Assembly: GCA_002343845.1 (NCBI GenBank)
Contig: DDSQ01000117.1
Span: 29,682-37,173, forward strand
DNA from: Planctomycetes bacterium UBA2386
GTDB lineage: Bacteria; Planctomycetota; UBA1135; UBA2386
DNA: 7,492 bases
Direction: 5' to 3'
In this document: piece by piece, positions 1-6,186 of the stretch
Layout of the letters: each line of letters begins with the position of its first letter
Position numbering within the stretch: position 1 is the first letter of the stretch
The notes under the pieces: model-generated
Seen by the model: only the letters and a program-made list of their open reading frames with translations
What the model was told of the DNA's origin: nothing
Databases searched by the model: none
Made by a program: the position numbers and the translations under genes

Positions 1-844
1 GGCAGAACTCCACCACCCACTCGCGCTTGAGGATCGCGGTCAGATCCTGGAACGGGAAGTTGGTCGCGCCGTACTTGCGGTGGTAGCTCTCGATCTCGTC
101 GAGCACGTCCTTCGGCGAGCGCGCATACCAACGCGTCGTCCACATGTTCGGCGAACTGCAGTACGTGCATTGGTACGGGCAACCGCGCGTCGCGAGGATC
201 GGCACCGTCTTGCCGTAGTAGATGCCACTGACCAGGCGGTTGGTCGAGTAGGCCTCGATGTCGAAGTACTCCCACGCCGGCCATGGCAGCTCGTCGACGT
301 TCTTGATGCGATCGCGGCGCGGGTTCTTCTGCACCTTTCCGTCCGCGGTGCGGAACGCGATGCCGGGGATCACCGAGTGGTCGAGGCCGAGTTCGAGCGC
401 GCGGAACAACGCGACGGCAGTCTCCTCGCCTTCGCCGAGCACCAGGAAGTCGATCGGCGCCTGCTCCATCGACAGCTCCGGCACCGCGGTGAAGTGCTCG
501 CCGCCGCAGACGATCGTCACCTTCGGCATGGCGGCGCGGATCTTCTGGATCAGCTCGCGCACGATCGGCCAGCTGTAGCTCCACATGCTGGTGACCCCGA
601 TCGCCCGCGTGCCGGCCGGGATGCGTTCGATGATCTCCTCGGGCGTCAACCCGAGTCGCCAGATGTCGCCATCGGGGATCATCTGTTCGGGAGCCGCACC
701 AAGCGCGTCGATCACGGCGACTTCGTGCTTGTCGTCGCGCAACACGGCAGCGATGTAGGCGAGCCCGAGCGGCAGGCTCGGCCGCAGCGCGGTGAGTCCA
801 TGCCGGTTGATGTAGACGGGCGGGTGGAGGAGCGTGACCTTCAT
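1..844 (-). CDS. B12-binding-domain radical SAM protein, N-terminal part (runs off left edge)
   Basis: The complement of 844-1 reads without a stop from ATG (844-842) for 281 codons; the 3' end lies outside the window. Residues 1-170 look like a cobalamin-binding Rossmann domain: MKVTLLHPPVYINR at the start, a PSLPLGLAYIAAVLRD segment (22-37), VAVIDALG (42-49), IVCGGEHFTA (111-120) and DFLVLGEGEE (132-141). The radical SAM core begins near 213 with the [4Fe-4S]-binding CxxxCxxC motif, Cys222, Cys226 and Cys229, inside RGCPYQCTYCSSPN. Class B radical SAM enzymes with this layout include BchE-type cyclases, methyltransferases and hopanoid or phosphonate enzymes. The substrate cannot be assigned, because much of the SAM barrel and any C-terminal domain are missing. 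The classical DxHxxG cobalamin motif is not evident, which is common in this class, so B12 use is inferred from the fold. There is no good ribosome-binding site; GAGG lies about 20 nt upstream, too far to count. Confidence 0.9.
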   Translation of the reverse strand, partial: MKVTLLHPPVYINRHGLTALRPSLPLGLAYIAAVLRDDKHEVAVIDALGAAPEQMIPDGDIWRLGLTPEEIIERIPAGTRAIGVTSMWSYSWPIVRELIQKIRAAMPKVTIVCGGEHFTAVPELSMEQAPIDFLVLGEGEETAVALFRALELGLDHSVIPGIAFRTADGKVQKNPRRDRIKNVDELPWPAWEYFDIEAYSTNRLVSGIYYGKTVPILATRGCPYQCTYCSSPNMWTTRWYARSPKDVLDEIESYHRKYGATNFPFQDLTAILKREWVVEFC

Positions 845-873
845 CGGGACGAGCGAGACGACCTCAGGGCGGC

Positions 874-896
874 GAAACTATAGTCCAAGCGATATA
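874..896 (-). promoter_or_regulatory. AT-rich island with candidate -10 element for the radical SAM gene
   Basis: This is the most AT-rich stretch of the divergent spacer. On the minus strand it contains TATAGT (882-877), five of six matches to a sigma-70 -10 box. Transcription from it would start near 870 and give a leader of about 26 nt before the ATG at 844. No convincing -35 box lies 16-18 bp upstream. ACTATAGT (877-884) is a perfect palindrome, so the same hexamer exists on the plus strand and could serve the divergent oxidase gene instead. Assignment to the minus strand rests only on the shorter leader. Confidence 0.25.
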
Positions 897-939
897 GCCC
901 CGTGTCGGGGCCCTTTCTACGGGGCGGCGGAGAAAGGCC
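897..939. repeat. Two adjacent hairpins in the divergent spacer
   Basis: The first hairpin is GCCCCG (897-902), loop TGT, CGGGGC (906-911). The second follows directly: CCTTTCT (912-918), a 12-nt loop, AGAAAGG (931-937). It can gain a G-C pair or two from 909-910 with 938-939 by bulging C911, which would compete with the first hairpin. Read on the plus strand, the first stem is followed by CCTTTCTAC, a poor terminator tail; on the minus strand it is followed by TATAT. Its role is unknown; leader structure, terminator for antisense transcription, or chance are all possible. Confidence 0.4.
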
Positions 940-1031
940 GCTGGCGGCGTAGCGTGACGATGCCATCGCAGCGTTCCGACGCGTCTCGCATTCGGCCGAT
1001 CGCATCCCCGCGACCGCGCCCCGCCGGGGAA

Positions 1032-1074
1032 CGTTGGTGCTGGCCGGCAACCCTGCCACGATCCCCGACCAACG
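1032..1074 (+). promoter_or_regulatory. Nested stem ending 3 nt before the oxidase start codon
   Basis: CGTTGGT (1032-1038) pairs perfectly with ACCAACG (1068-1074), whose end lies three bases before the ATG at 1078. The 29-nt loop contains a small inner hairpin, GGCA (1046-1049) with TGCC (1054-1057). If present in the mRNA, this would place the start codon at the base of a helix, which could affect ribosome access. No Shine-Dalgarno sequence is visible here. A regulatory role is an inference from position only. Confidence 0.25.
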
Positions 1075-1077
1075 CGC

Positions 1078-2151
1078 ATGGCCATCCTCGACTGCGTGGT
1101 TGTCGGCGCCGGCATCCACGGCCTCTGCACGGCGTTCTGGCTGCGAGAACTCGGCGTGACGGCCCTTGCGGTCGTCGAACGCTTCGGACCCGAGCACGAT
1201 CGCGGCAGTTCGCATGGCGGCACGCGCATCACCCGCTCGGCGTATGGCGACCCGCAGTTCGTCGAGCTCGCCCGCCGCGCGCACACGGACGGCTGGCCGG
1301 CGCTCGAACAGCGGCTCGGGCGCCCGCTGCGGATCCCGACGCCCGGCGTGTTCTACGGACCCCACGATGGACCGTGGGCCGACTACGAGCGCGCGACCCG
1401 CGGCGCTGCCGTGACGCCGCTCGGCGTGCCCGAGGCGCGCCAGCGCTTCCCGCTGCTCGCCTTCGACGACGACGACGGCGTGCTCGTCGACGACACGGCG
1501 GCCGTCGTGTTGGCGGCGGCGACGATGCGCGGGCTGCGCGAGTGGCTCACGACGAACGGCGTCGCGATGCACTGGCATTCGCCCGTCGTGGACCTGCGCG
1601 CCGGTCCGGGTGGCGTGCAGGTCGTCACGAACGGCGCCACGTTCACCGCGCGCCACGTGGTGCTCGCCTGCGGTGCCTGGACCGGGCGCCTGCGCGGCGC
1701 AGCGGTGCCGACGACGACGGTGCTGCGACAGACCGTCGGCTACTTCGATGTCGCCGCACCGGACGCGGCGTGTGTTCCCGGCGCGTTCCCGGTCTGGGCT
1801 CGCATCGGTCGCGCCGCGACCGACTTCACCTACGGCCTGCCGAGCGTCGACAGGCAGGGCCTCAAGGCCGCCGTGCATCGCACCACGGGCACCGGAGACG
1901 ACCCCGATTCCACCCCGCAGCCCGTTCCCGACCCCCAACTGCTGCAGCTCGCCGAGCGACGCTTCGCCTGCGCCGTGCGGTCGCTGCGCCGCACCGAGAC
2001 GTGCCTCTACACGATGCTCGCTGGCGAGCGACTGCTCGTGCTGGACGACGGCGAACTGCCTGTGACGACGATCGCCGCCTGCAGCGGGCATGCCTTCAAG
2101 TTCGGTCCGGTGATCGGCAGGATGGCGGCCGAACGGGTGTTGGCGCCTTGA
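1078..2151 (+). CDS. FAD-dependent amine oxidase of the monomeric sarcosine oxidase family
   Basis: A 357-residue flavoprotein of the D-amino-acid oxidase/sarcosine oxidase superfamily, which oxidises secondary or N-methylated amines with O2 to give an imine and hydrogen peroxide. The N-terminus has the dinucleotide fold GAGIHG (10-15), with Glu34 placed to bind the ADP ribose. RGSSHGGTRITR (42-53) is a family signature and contains Arg50 and Arg53. From memory of Bacillus sarcosine oxidase (MSOX), the other key residues also align: Tyr252 in TYGLPS, Lys263 and His267 in GLKAAVH (Lys265, which activates O2, and His269 in MSOX), Cys309 in TCLYT (Cys315, the covalent FAD link) and Lys341 in CSGHAFKF (Lys348). 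This predicts an active enzyme with covalent flavin. Sarcosine, N-methyltryptophan and pipecolate oxidases cannot be separated by eye. No folate or glycine-cleavage genes are adjacent. The start is the first ATG consistent with the dinucleotide fold; no SD motif precedes it. Confidence 0.9.
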   Translation: MAILDCVVVGAGIHGLCTAFWLRELGVTALAVVERFGPEHDRGSSHGGTRITRSAYGDPQFVELARRAHTDGWPALEQRLGRPLRIPTPGVFYGPHDGPWADYERATRGAAVTPLGVPEARQRFPLLAFDDDDGVLVDDTAAVVLAAATMRGLREWLTTNGVAMHWHSPVVDLRAGPGGVQVVTNGATFTARHVVLACGAWTGRLRGAAVPTTTVLRQTVGYFDVAAPDAACVPGAFPVWARIGRAATDFTYGLPSVDRQGLKAAVHRTTGTGDDPDSTPQPVPDPQLLQLAERRFACAVRSLRRTETCLYTMLAGERLLVLDDGELPVTTIAACSGHAFKFGPVIGRMAAERVLAP

Positions 2152-2191
2152 CGTCCGGCCACTCCTGATCGGGACCGAGTCGCTTCGGCAA

Positions 2192-2222
2192 CGCGAACTG
2201 TCGCCCGCCGCGACAGTTTGCG
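2192..2222 (+). promoter_or_regulatory. 31-bp dyad / strong hairpin between the oxidase gene and trkH
   Basis: Bases 2192-2204 pair with 2210-2222 around a CCGCC loop (2205-2209). The stem is 13 bp with a single G-T wobble (2195-2219); the inner nine pairs, AACTGTCGC with GCGACAGTT, are perfect. It begins 40 bp after the oxidase stop and ends 13 bp before the trkH ATG. No T-run follows the stem, so it is not a canonical intrinsic terminator. Its high symmetry also suits a repressor operator. The wobble forms a pair only in plus-strand RNA and would be a C-A mismatch on the other strand, which slightly favours an RNA role in the trkH leader. Confidence 0.5.
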
Positions 2223-2235
2223 AGACTACGCGTCC

Positions 2236-3789
2236 ATGAACCTCGGTCAGATCGCGCGGATGATGGCGGGCTTCGCAGCCTTCTTCACGGCCGCGCAACT
2301 GCCGCCGCTGGCGATGGCGTTGGCCGAGGCGACGTCCGGCCCCACCAATGCAGTCGCCGGGTTCACGGCCAGCATCCTCATCGGCGCCACCGTCACCGTG
2401 CTGCTCTGGCGCGCGGGGCGCGGCGGAACCGGCCCGGTGTTCCGCAAGGAAGCGATCGCGGTCGCCGGTCTGTCGTGGCTGCTCGCCGGCCTGCTCGGCG
2501 CCATCCCGCTCCAGTGGTCCGGGCTGCTGACGAACCCGATCGACGCGGTGTTCGAGACGGTCAGCGGACTGACGACGACCGGCGGCACGGTCCTCGGCAG
2601 CGGCGGCAACCCGGCGGTCGCGGCCACACCGCCGAGCCTCCTGCTGTGGCGCGCGCTGCTGCAGTGGATCGGCGGCATCGGCATCGTGCTCGTGTTCGTG
2701 GCGCTGCTGCCGGCCATGGGCGTGACCGGCAAGAACCTGCTGACTTCGGAGTCCGTCGCCGTCGGCACCGACACCTACCAGCCACGCGCGATCGAGAAGG
2801 CGCGCCTGATCGGCGGGCTCTACGTGACGCTCACCGCTCTCTGCACGGTGCTGCTCGTCGCACTCGGGGGTCTTGGCTGGTTCGACGCCATCTGCCACGC
2901 GTTCACGGCATTGTCGACCGGCGGGTTCTCGACCCGCGGCTCGATCGCCGACTTCGACAGCCTCGGCGGCGAGATCGTGCTGATCGTGTTCATGTTCCTC
3001 GGCGGCTGCAGTTTCGCGTGGGTCGCCGTGCACTGGCGCTCCGGCTGGCACTGCCTGCCGAGCCTGGTCCGCTCCGGCGAGTTCCGCCTCTACGCGCTGC
3101 TGACCACGCTGGTCGTCGCCGCCTGCTGTGTCGGGCTCCTGTACCACGGCGTGCCGTTCGGAACGGCGCTGCGCCAGGCCTCCTTCAACGTCGTCAGCGT
3201 CGTAACCTCGACCGGCTACGCCAGCGCCGACTTCCAGGCCTGGCCCGCGACACCCCTGCTGCTGCTCTTCGGCCTGATGATGGTGGGTGGTTGCAGCGGC
3301 TCGACGGCCGGCGGCATCAAGCAGGTCCGCTTGCTCGTGATCCTGCGGTTGCTGGCCTACACGATCCGCCACTTCGTGCGACCGAAGAGCGTCGAGCGCA
3401 TCAAGCTCGACGACGAAGTGCTACCGGCAGCGGTGATCTCGTCCGTACTCGCCGTCGTGCTGCTGTGGGCGATGACCATCGCGATCGGTGCTCTGCTGAT
3501 CGCCCTCGACGGCCAGGTGCCGTTCGTCGGTGCACTGACCGCGAGCGCATCGATGGTCGGCAATACCGGCCCGGCGATCACGCTGGTCGACCCCGCCTCG
3601 GCGCAGGCCGTGCTCGGCACGACGCTCACGGCCGCAGTGCCTGCGGGCGTCGCGAACATCGGCCCGATCGGCGACTACGGCAGCCTGCAGAACTCCACCA
3701 AGACGGTGATGATCGCCCAGATGCTGTTCGGGCGCCTCGAACTGCTCACGATGATGGCGCTGTTCAGCCCGAGCTTCTGGCGCCGGTGA
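2236..3789 (+). CDS. trkH: TrkH-family potassium uptake channel subunit
   Basis: A 517-residue polytopic membrane protein and the K+-conducting subunit of a Trk system, residing in the cytoplasmic membrane. It has the fourfold pore-loop repeat of the Trk/Ktr/HKT superfamily. The selectivity-filter segments are GLTTTGGTV (111-119), ALSTGGFST (225-233), SVVTSTGYA (321-329) and MVGNTGPAI (440-448), each with the filter glycine (Gly116, 229, 327 and 445). The Gly/Ser-rich GGCSGSTAGGIK (351-362) matches the intramembrane gating loop of the third repeat. Its length and two extra N-terminal membrane segments (about 9-30 and 38-58) favour TrkH over the shorter KtrB. The ATG at 2236 is preferred over an in-frame TTG at 2218, because the TTG lies inside the 2192-2222 hairpin. 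No trkA (NAD-binding RCK regulator) is in the window. The gene converges on der with 7 bp between stop codons. Confidence 0.95.
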   Translation: MNLGQIARMMAGFAAFFTAAQLPPLAMALAEATSGPTNAVAGFTASILIGATVTVLLWRAGRGGTGPVFRKEAIAVAGLSWLLAGLLGAIPLQWSGLLTNPIDAVFETVSGLTTTGGTVLGSGGNPAVAATPPSLLLWRALLQWIGGIGIVLVFVALLPAMGVTGKNLLTSESVAVGTDTYQPRAIEKARLIGGLYVTLTALCTVLLVALGGLGWFDAICHAFTALSTGGFSTRGSIADFDSLGGEIVLIVFMFLGGCSFAWVAVHWRSGWHCLPSLVRSGEFRLYALLTTLVVAACCVGLLYHGVPFGTALRQASFNVVSVVTSTGYASADFQAWPATPLLLLFGLMMVGGCSGSTAGGIKQVRLLVILRLLAYTIRHFVRPKSVERIKLDDEVLPAAVISSVLAVVLLWAMTIAIGALLIALDGQVPFVGALTASASMVGNTGPAITLVDPASAQAVLGTTLTAAVPAGVANIGPIGDYGSLQNSTKTVMIAQMLFGRLELLTMMALFSPSFWRR

Positions 3790-3794
3790 GGCGC
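3780..3794. terminator. Short hairpin between convergent trkH and der
   Basis: GCGCC (3780-3784), loop GGTGA, GGCGC (3790-3794). The loop contains the trkH stop codon and the stem lies two bases from the end of der. It is a perfect 5-bp stem usable from both strands, but no T-run follows on either side. It might help end transcription of both genes; it is short enough to be chance. Confidence 0.25.
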
Positions 3795-3796
3795 AC

Positions 3797-5125
3797 TCAC
3801 TCGCCGAGCACGATCTTGTCGCGGCGTTTCCAGGCGATGCGGATCGGCACCTCGTGGCAGTCGAACGCCTCGCGGAGCTGCCCCACCAGGTAGCGCTCGT
3901 ACTGGCCGCGGAAGAGCTTCGGCTCGTTGACGAAGATCAGCAGCGACAACGGCTCGGTGCCGGTCTGCGTGCCGTAGAAAAGCTTGGGGAAGACGCCGCG
4001 GCCGCCGGGCACCAGTTGGTCCTTCGCCGCTTGCAGCACCTTGTTGAGCTTGGGCGTCGGCATCTCGGTGCGCGTCTGCTCGCGCAACTCGAAGAGCAGC
4101 TCGAGCATCGACTCGACGTTGGCGCCGTCCTTGGCCGACAGGAACGCCACCGGCGCGTGGTCGAGTCCGGGCAGCTGCTGCTTCAGGTAGGCGTCCCACT
4201 TCTGCAGATCGAGCTCGGGGGCCAGGTCGATCTTGTTGCCGACCAGGATCACCGGCTTGTGGTGCTCGACGCAGTACGCAGCCAGGGCCTTGTCGACCTG
4301 ACTGATCGGCTCGCGCACGTCGAACATGTGCACGCAGACGTGCGAACGACGGATGCTGTCGGTGCTCCGCGAGTGGGCGAACAGTTCGATCGCGTGCTCG
4401 AGGCTCTTCTTCTTGCGCACGCCGGCGGTGTCGATCGCCAGCAGCTTCTTGCCGTCGAACTCGAACACGACGTCGACCGCGTCGCGCGTCGTGCCCGGGA
4501 TCTCGGAGACGATCACGCGCTCCTCGCCGGCCAACCGGTTCAGCAGCGTCGACTTGCCGGAGTTGCGCTTGCCGACGATCGCGAAGGCCAGCACGTCACC
4601 CTCGGCGGCGTCCTCTTCGGCCACCTTCGGCGGCAGCCCGGCCAGGATGCGCTCGCGCAGGTCCGCGATGCCGAACCCTTCCTTGGCGCTGACCGGGAAC
4701 GGCGCGCCGAAGCCGAGACGCAGCCATTCGTCGACGCCGAGTTCTTCGTGGTGCGCCTCGACCTTGTTGGCGACGAGCACGACCTGACGACCGAGCGGTC
4801 GCAGGCGGCGGGCGACGTCGTCGTCGCCCGGCACGCGGCCCTCCTTCCCGTCGACGACGAACAGGATCAGGTCCGCGAGTTCCAACGCGACGCCGATCTG
4901 CGCCTCGATGTGCTCCTTCAGCAGCGCCTCGTCGACGAGCCCGAGGCCACCGGTGTCGATCAGCTCGAACGAACGGTCGCCGTCGCGCACGGTCGCCGCC
5001 ACGCGGTCGCGCGTGACGCCCGCCGTCGGCTCGACGATGGAGACGCGTCGGCCCACGAGCCGGTTGAACAGGCTCGACTTGCCGACGTTCGGGCGGCCGA
5101 TGATCGTGACGCGGGGCAGGGACAC
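3797..5125 (-). CDS. der: Ribosome assembly GTPase Der (EngA), two G domains plus KH-like domain
   Basis: A 442-residue cytoplasmic GTPase that binds the 50S precursor and is needed for late large-subunit assembly. G domain 1 has P-loop GRPNVGKS (10-17), switch GVTRDR (36-41), DTGG (57-60), NKVE (120-123, usually NKxD) and SAK (146-148). G domain 2 has an atypical P-loop, GKRNSGKS (185-192; usually GRPNVGKS), then GTTRDA (211-216), DTAG (232-235), NKID (297-300) and SAKDG (330-334). The C-terminal KH-like domain (about 350-442) is typical, with PKLFYGTQTGTEPLSLLIFVN and the end FDCHEVPIRIAWKRRDK. The start is GTG (5125-5123) just before the universal PRVTIIGRPNVGKS; no in-frame alternative start is close upstream and no SD is visible. 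It lies 135 bp downstream of the thioredoxin-TPR gene on the same strand and may be co-transcribed with it. Confidence 0.97.
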   Translation of the reverse strand: MSLPRVTIIGRPNVGKSSLFNRLVGRRVSIVEPTAGVTRDRVAATVRDGDRSFELIDTGGLGLVDEALLKEHIEAQIGVALELADLILFVVDGKEGRVPGDDDVARRLRPLGRQVVLVANKVEAHHEELGVDEWLRLGFGAPFPVSAKEGFGIADLRERILAGLPPKVAEEDAAEGDVLAFAIVGKRNSGKSTLLNRLAGEERVIVSEIPGTTRDAVDVVFEFDGKKLLAIDTAGVRKKKSLEHAIELFAHSRSTDSIRRSHVCVHMFDVREPISQVDKALAAYCVEHHKPVILVGNKIDLAPELDLQKWDAYLKQQLPGLDHAPVAFLSAKDGANVESMLELLFELREQTRTEMPTPKLNKVLQAAKDQLVPGGRGVFPKLFYGTQTGTEPLSLLIFVNEPKLFRGQYERYLVGQLREAFDCHEVPIRIAWKRRDKIVLGE

Positions 5126-5225
5126 GGAAAGGGGCGAAGACGATACGGGCTCGGTCGCGCGCGCACCAGGAGCCGGTTCGCCGCAGACCCTCGCCGCGTG
5201 CCCGCAACCCTCGGAACGACGCCGC

Positions 5226-5260
5226 CGCGCCTTGGCGCGTTGGCGCGGGCCGTTCGCGCC
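5226..5260 (-). repeat. Four-copy hexamer array forming alternative hairpins after the thioredoxin-TPR gene
   Basis: On the plus strand the order is CGCGCC (5226-5231), TT, GGCGCG (5234-5239), TT, GGCGCG (5242-5247), a 7-nt spacer, CGCGCC (5255-5260). Each outer copy can pair with either inner copy. The best hairpin, 5242-5247 with 5255-5260 (loop of 7), starts directly after the TGA of the upstream gene (5263-5261) in the sense of transcription. No U-tract follows. A role in transcript 3'-end protection, attenuation between the two genes or Rho-linked termination is possible. The rest of the spacer (5126-5225) shows nothing clear beyond a weak TATCGT 15 nt before the der start. Confidence 0.45.
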
Positions 5261-6034
5261 TCAGTACAGCATCGTCGCCAACCGGCGGCGGTAGTCGTCG
5301 AGGCGCTCGTCCTGTTCCCCGACGACCACGAAGCACAACAGCATCGCCTTGCGCGCCATCCCGCCGCGGCCGTTCCGATCCGCCGCGACCGACGCGAGCA
5401 ACTCGCCCATCGCCCCGTCGACGTCCCCGCTGCGCAGGCGGGTGCGCGCCGCCGCGAGGCGCTGCTCGGCAGGCGTCGGTCCGTCGATCTTCGCTTCGAG
5501 CCAGTCCGCCCCATCCCGCAGACGCTGCACGACGTCGAACGCGGCGTGCTCTTCGGGGAACGCATCGAGCGCCGCGCGCAGCGCCTTGGCGTCGCCGACG
5601 GCAGCGGCGCGGCGGCCTCGCTCGAGGCGCGCCTCGGGACTGTTCGGATCGACCGGAGCCGCCGGCGCCTTGGCCGCCGGGGCCGCCACCAGCGGCTCGA
5701 TGCCGTTCTTCTGCAGGAAGCGCCGCACTTCGGCTTCCGGCAACGCGCCCTGGAACGCGTCGACCGGACGTCCGCCATCGACCAGCACGCAGAACGGGAT
5801 GCCCTGCACGCCGAAGGCGTAGGCCAGGTCCTGCTCGCGATCGCTGTCGACCTTGCCGAGTTCGAAGGCGCCGCCGTAGTCCGACGCCAGGCGCTCGAGC
5901 ACCGGGCCCAGCGTGCGGCAGGGACCGCACCAGGACGCCCAGAAGTCGAGCAGGACGGGGCGCGTCATCGACTTCTCGATGACTTCCTGCTGGAAGGTCG
6001 CGGCGGTGACGTCGCGCACGTGTTCGGATGCCAT
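5261..6034 (-). CDS. cnoX: Thioredoxin-TPR protein of the CnoX/YbbN chaperedoxin type
   Basis: 257 residues with no signal peptide, so probably cytoplasmic. Residues 1-112 form a thioredoxin domain: LLDFWASWCGPCR (28-40) holds the redox pair Cys36 and Cys39, and the cis-proline loop is GIP (78-80, Pro80). A Pro/Ala linker (117-129) leads to a helical TPR-like C-terminal part (about 131-257). The end, ARKAMLLCFVVVGEQDERLDDYRRRLATMLY, matches the conserved tail of YbbN-type proteins. In Escherichia coli CnoX is a holdase that protects clients from oxidation and passes them to GroEL/DnaK; its CxxC is altered. This protein keeps a full WCGPC, so it should retain thiol reductase activity as well. 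Holdase function is inferred from architecture. The start ATG (6034-6032) is followed directly by the thioredoxin fold; no SD precedes it and a promoter-like pair sits immediately upstream. Confidence 0.85.
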   Translation of the reverse strand: MASEHVRDVTAATFQQEVIEKSMTRPVLLDFWASWCGPCRTLGPVLERLASDYGGAFELGKVDSDREQDLAYAFGVQGIPFCVLVDGGRPVDAFQGALPEAEVRRFLQKNGIEPLVAAPAAKAPAAPVDPNSPEARLERGRRAAAVGDAKALRAALDAFPEEHAAFDVVQRLRDGADWLEAKIDGPTPAEQRLAAARTRLRSGDVDGAMGELLASVAADRNGRGGMARKAMLLCFVVVGEQDERLDDYRRRLATMLY

Positions 6035-6040
6035 GCGTGG

Positions 6041-6069
6041 TCTGTAGGTGCCGGGGTCGGCGGCGTCAA
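6041..6069 (-). promoter_or_regulatory. Candidate promoter for the thioredoxin-TPR gene, possibly leaderless
   Basis: On the minus strand TTGACG (6069-6064) matches five of six positions of a sigma-70 -35 box. After a 17-bp spacer comes TACAGA (6046-6041), a three-of-six -10 match. Only six bases separate the -10 from the ATG, so transcription would begin at or next to the start codon, giving a leaderless mRNA. That fits the absence of any SD. The -10 is weak, so this is a candidate only. Confidence 0.35.
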
Positions 6070-6080
6070 TGCAACGGCGC

Positions 6081-6108
6081 GGCGTTGTCGTTACGCGGCC
6101 GCAACGCC
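6081..6108. repeat. 7-bp inverted repeat upstream of the candidate promoter
   Basis: GGCGTTG (6081-6087) and CAACGCC (6102-6108) form a perfect 7-bp stem around a 14-nt loop. It lies 11 bp upstream of the candidate -35 box of the thioredoxin-TPR gene. The position would suit an activator site, but there is no supporting evidence and it may be chance. Confidence 0.25.
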
Positions 6109-6186
6109 CGGCCGGTCACGGCCGACCACGCGGCCCCTCCGGCCCACCGAGTCGACGCCGGCACGGATGTTGGATCCTGGCCCGCA

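Noticed and set aside
1018..1060. Cobalamin riboswitch before the oxidase gene
   Set aside because: GGGGAA, GGTG and GGCAAC appear in roughly the right order, but the B12-box core (GCTGxCCCGCAACTGT) and its surrounding helices are not present.
834..2168. A 444-codon plus-strand frame overlapping the oxidase gene in another frame
   Set aside because: Arg-rich shadow translation; the frame at 1078 carries the complete flavoprotein motifs.
2218..2235. TTG at 2218 as an upstream trkH start
   Set aside because: It falls inside the 3' arm of the 2192-2222 hairpin and would add six polar residues not expected ahead of the first membrane segment; ATG at 2236 fits better.
841..3372. An 843-codon minus-strand frame opposite the oxidase gene and trkH
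   Set aside because: Low-complexity Arg/Gln/Glu/Ala composition, no recognisable domain, and it opposes two genes with intact family motifs.
4596..5930. A 444-codon minus-strand frame bridging der and the thioredoxin-TPR gene
   Set aside because: It is a +1/+2 shadow of two genuine genes, with Arg/Gly/Ala-rich sequence and no motifs; not a fusion or frameshift product.
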